6,406 nt of DNA from Bacteroidales bacterium (GTDB lineage: Bacteria; Bacteroidota; Bacteroidia; Bacteroidales; JAADJA01). The position numbers and the translations under genes are program-made. This document shows positions 5,589-6,406 of this stretch, one piece after another. The notes below the pieces were generated by a model. The model did no database searches and had not been told where the DNA came from. It worked only from the letters and a program-made list of their open reading frames with translations. The DNA lies in assembly GCA_021106665.1 (NCBI GenBank), contig JAIOTR010000455.1:1-6406 (forward strand), given 5' to 3'. Numbering within the stretch: position 1 is the stretch's first letter; each line of letters opens with the position of its first letter.

Positions 5589-6406
5589 ATGAAACATAAC
5601 ATAATCTTAAGCATATTTATTATCCTGGTTATTTCTAGCTGTAAAGTTGGTCCCAATTACCAGCGGCCTGTTGTAACTTCTCCAACTTCATTCCGGTTCG
5701 ACAGTATTTCTACACAGAAAGATAGCATCATCAACCTGAAATGGTGGGAACTCTTTCAAAATGAAGAATTGAAGGCGCTTATCGACACTTCTTTAAAATA
5801 CAATCCGGATGTTATGATCGCTGCCTCCCGCATTGAAGAAGCCCGTGCGGTAGTTGGTTATAATAAAGCTGACCAATGGCCTTCTTTAGGTTATGACGGA
5901 TCCGGAGCAAGGATGCAAACCAATGTACCGGGTAGTGGAGTGCAAGGACCGTTTAACGATTTTTCAGGAGCGGCTACATTGGCCTGGGAACTGGATTTCT
6001 GGGGAAAATACCGTCGCGCTACCGAAGCGGCACGCGGCGAACTACTGGCTTCCGATTTCGGCCATCACGCGGTACAAATCGGTTTAATTTCATCCGTTGC
6101 CAGCACCTATTTCTTATTGCTCGATTTTGATGCCAGGCTTGAAATTTCAAAAAAAACCATGGAATCGAGAAAAGAATCACTACGGATAATTGGAGAACGA
6201 TTCGATAAAGGTATCGTTGCAGAAATTGACCTGAACCAGTCTCAAATTCAGGAAGCCATAGCTGCTGCTGCTGTTCCCTTTTATGAAAGACTTGTCGCAC
6301 AAACGGAAAATGCGTTAAGTATTCTACTGGGAAACAATCCGGGTAAAATTGAAAGAGCCCATACCTTAAAAGATGAGTTGATCCCTCCCGAAATCCCTTC
6401 AGGAAT
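5589..6406 (+). CDS. RND efflux outer-membrane channel lipoprotein (NodT/OprM/TolC family), 3' end beyond the window
   Basis: This is the outer-membrane exit duct of the pump. The frame stays open from ATG 5589 to the window edge, giving 272 complete codons of an expected 460-480. The N-terminus is a lipoprotein signal (MKHNIILSIFIILVISSC, Cys18) followed by KVGPNYQRP, the hallmark of NodT-type channels. Next come LKWWELFQNEELKALIDTSL (50-69) and NPDVMIAASRIEEARA (72-87), the first helical repeat, then WPSLGY before the first beta-hairpin. LAWELDFWGKYRRATEAAR (131-149) is the conserved segment that re-enters the helical barrel, followed by long helices (ESLRIIGERFDKGIVAEIDLNQSQ) and the NALSILLGNNPG signature. 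No frameshift is seen. No Shine-Dalgarno or promoter box precedes it, so it probably depends on read-through from the pump and four-helix genes. Confidence 0.94.
   Translation, partial: MKHNIILSIFIILVISSCKVGPNYQRPVVTSPTSFRFDSISTQKDSIINLKWWELFQNEELKALIDTSLKYNPDVMIAASRIEEARAVVGYNKADQWPSLGYDGSGARMQTNVPGSGVQGPFNDFSGAATLAWELDFWGKYRRATEAARGELLASDFGHHAVQIGLISSVASTYFLLLDFDARLEISKKTMESRKESLRIIGERFDKGIVAEIDLNQSQIQEAIAAAAVPFYERLVAQTENALSILLGNNPGKIERAHTLKDELIPPEIPSG

Noticed and set aside
5893..6300. Short frames overlapping the channel gene on both strands (5893-6087 + and 6019-6300 -)
   Set aside because: The channel reading frame runs through the whole region with family motifs (WELDFWGKYRR, LLGNNPG). 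The overlapping frames have no family features.

Overview
The window carries most of a tripartite RND-type drug or solvent efflux operon, all on the + strand. It probably comes from a member of the Bacteroidota. The support is: AT-rich DNA, no Shine-Dalgarno sequences before any gene, a TAnnTTTG-type -7 box before the first gene, lipoprotein signals on both the adaptor and the outer-membrane channel, and a 23S-rRNA-intervening-sequence (IVS) type four-helix gene. The order or genus cannot be resolved from this stretch.

Layout: 1-457 is an upstream non-coding region. It holds a 12-bp palindrome (67-78) and a 214-bp non-autonomous insertion (135-348) with perfect 14-bp terminal inverted repeats and an exact 10-bp target duplication. 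A candidate promoter box lies at 392-399. Next come the periplasmic adaptor lipoprotein (458-1636), a 232-bp gap with degenerate repeats and small dyads, the AcrB/MexF-like inner-membrane pump (1869-5030), a small four-helix-bundle protein of the 23S rRNA IVS family (5117-5524), and the 5' 57% or so of a NodT/OprM-type outer-membrane channel (5589 to the window edge).

The adaptor, pump and channel should form one envelope-spanning machine. The pump binds substrate in the periplasm and uses proton influx, the adaptor couples it to the channel, and the channel crosses the outer membrane. The four-helix gene has no known role in efflux and looks like an intruder between pump and channel.

The most notable structure is the setting of that gene. 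It is bracketed by arrays of an 8-bp repeat (TGGAATNN) in opposite orientations, at 5023-5079 and 5539-5566. In RNA these can pair over 20 nt with 19 pairs including two G-U wobbles. This resembles an rRNA IVS, a stem closed around a four-helix ORF, but here it sits inside a protein-coding operon, and the left arm contains the pump stop codon. The other two non-coding stretches also contain short-period degenerate repeats with inverted partners and no ORF (231-301 and about 1646-1785). The operon therefore seems to have collected several repeat-type insertions in its gaps.
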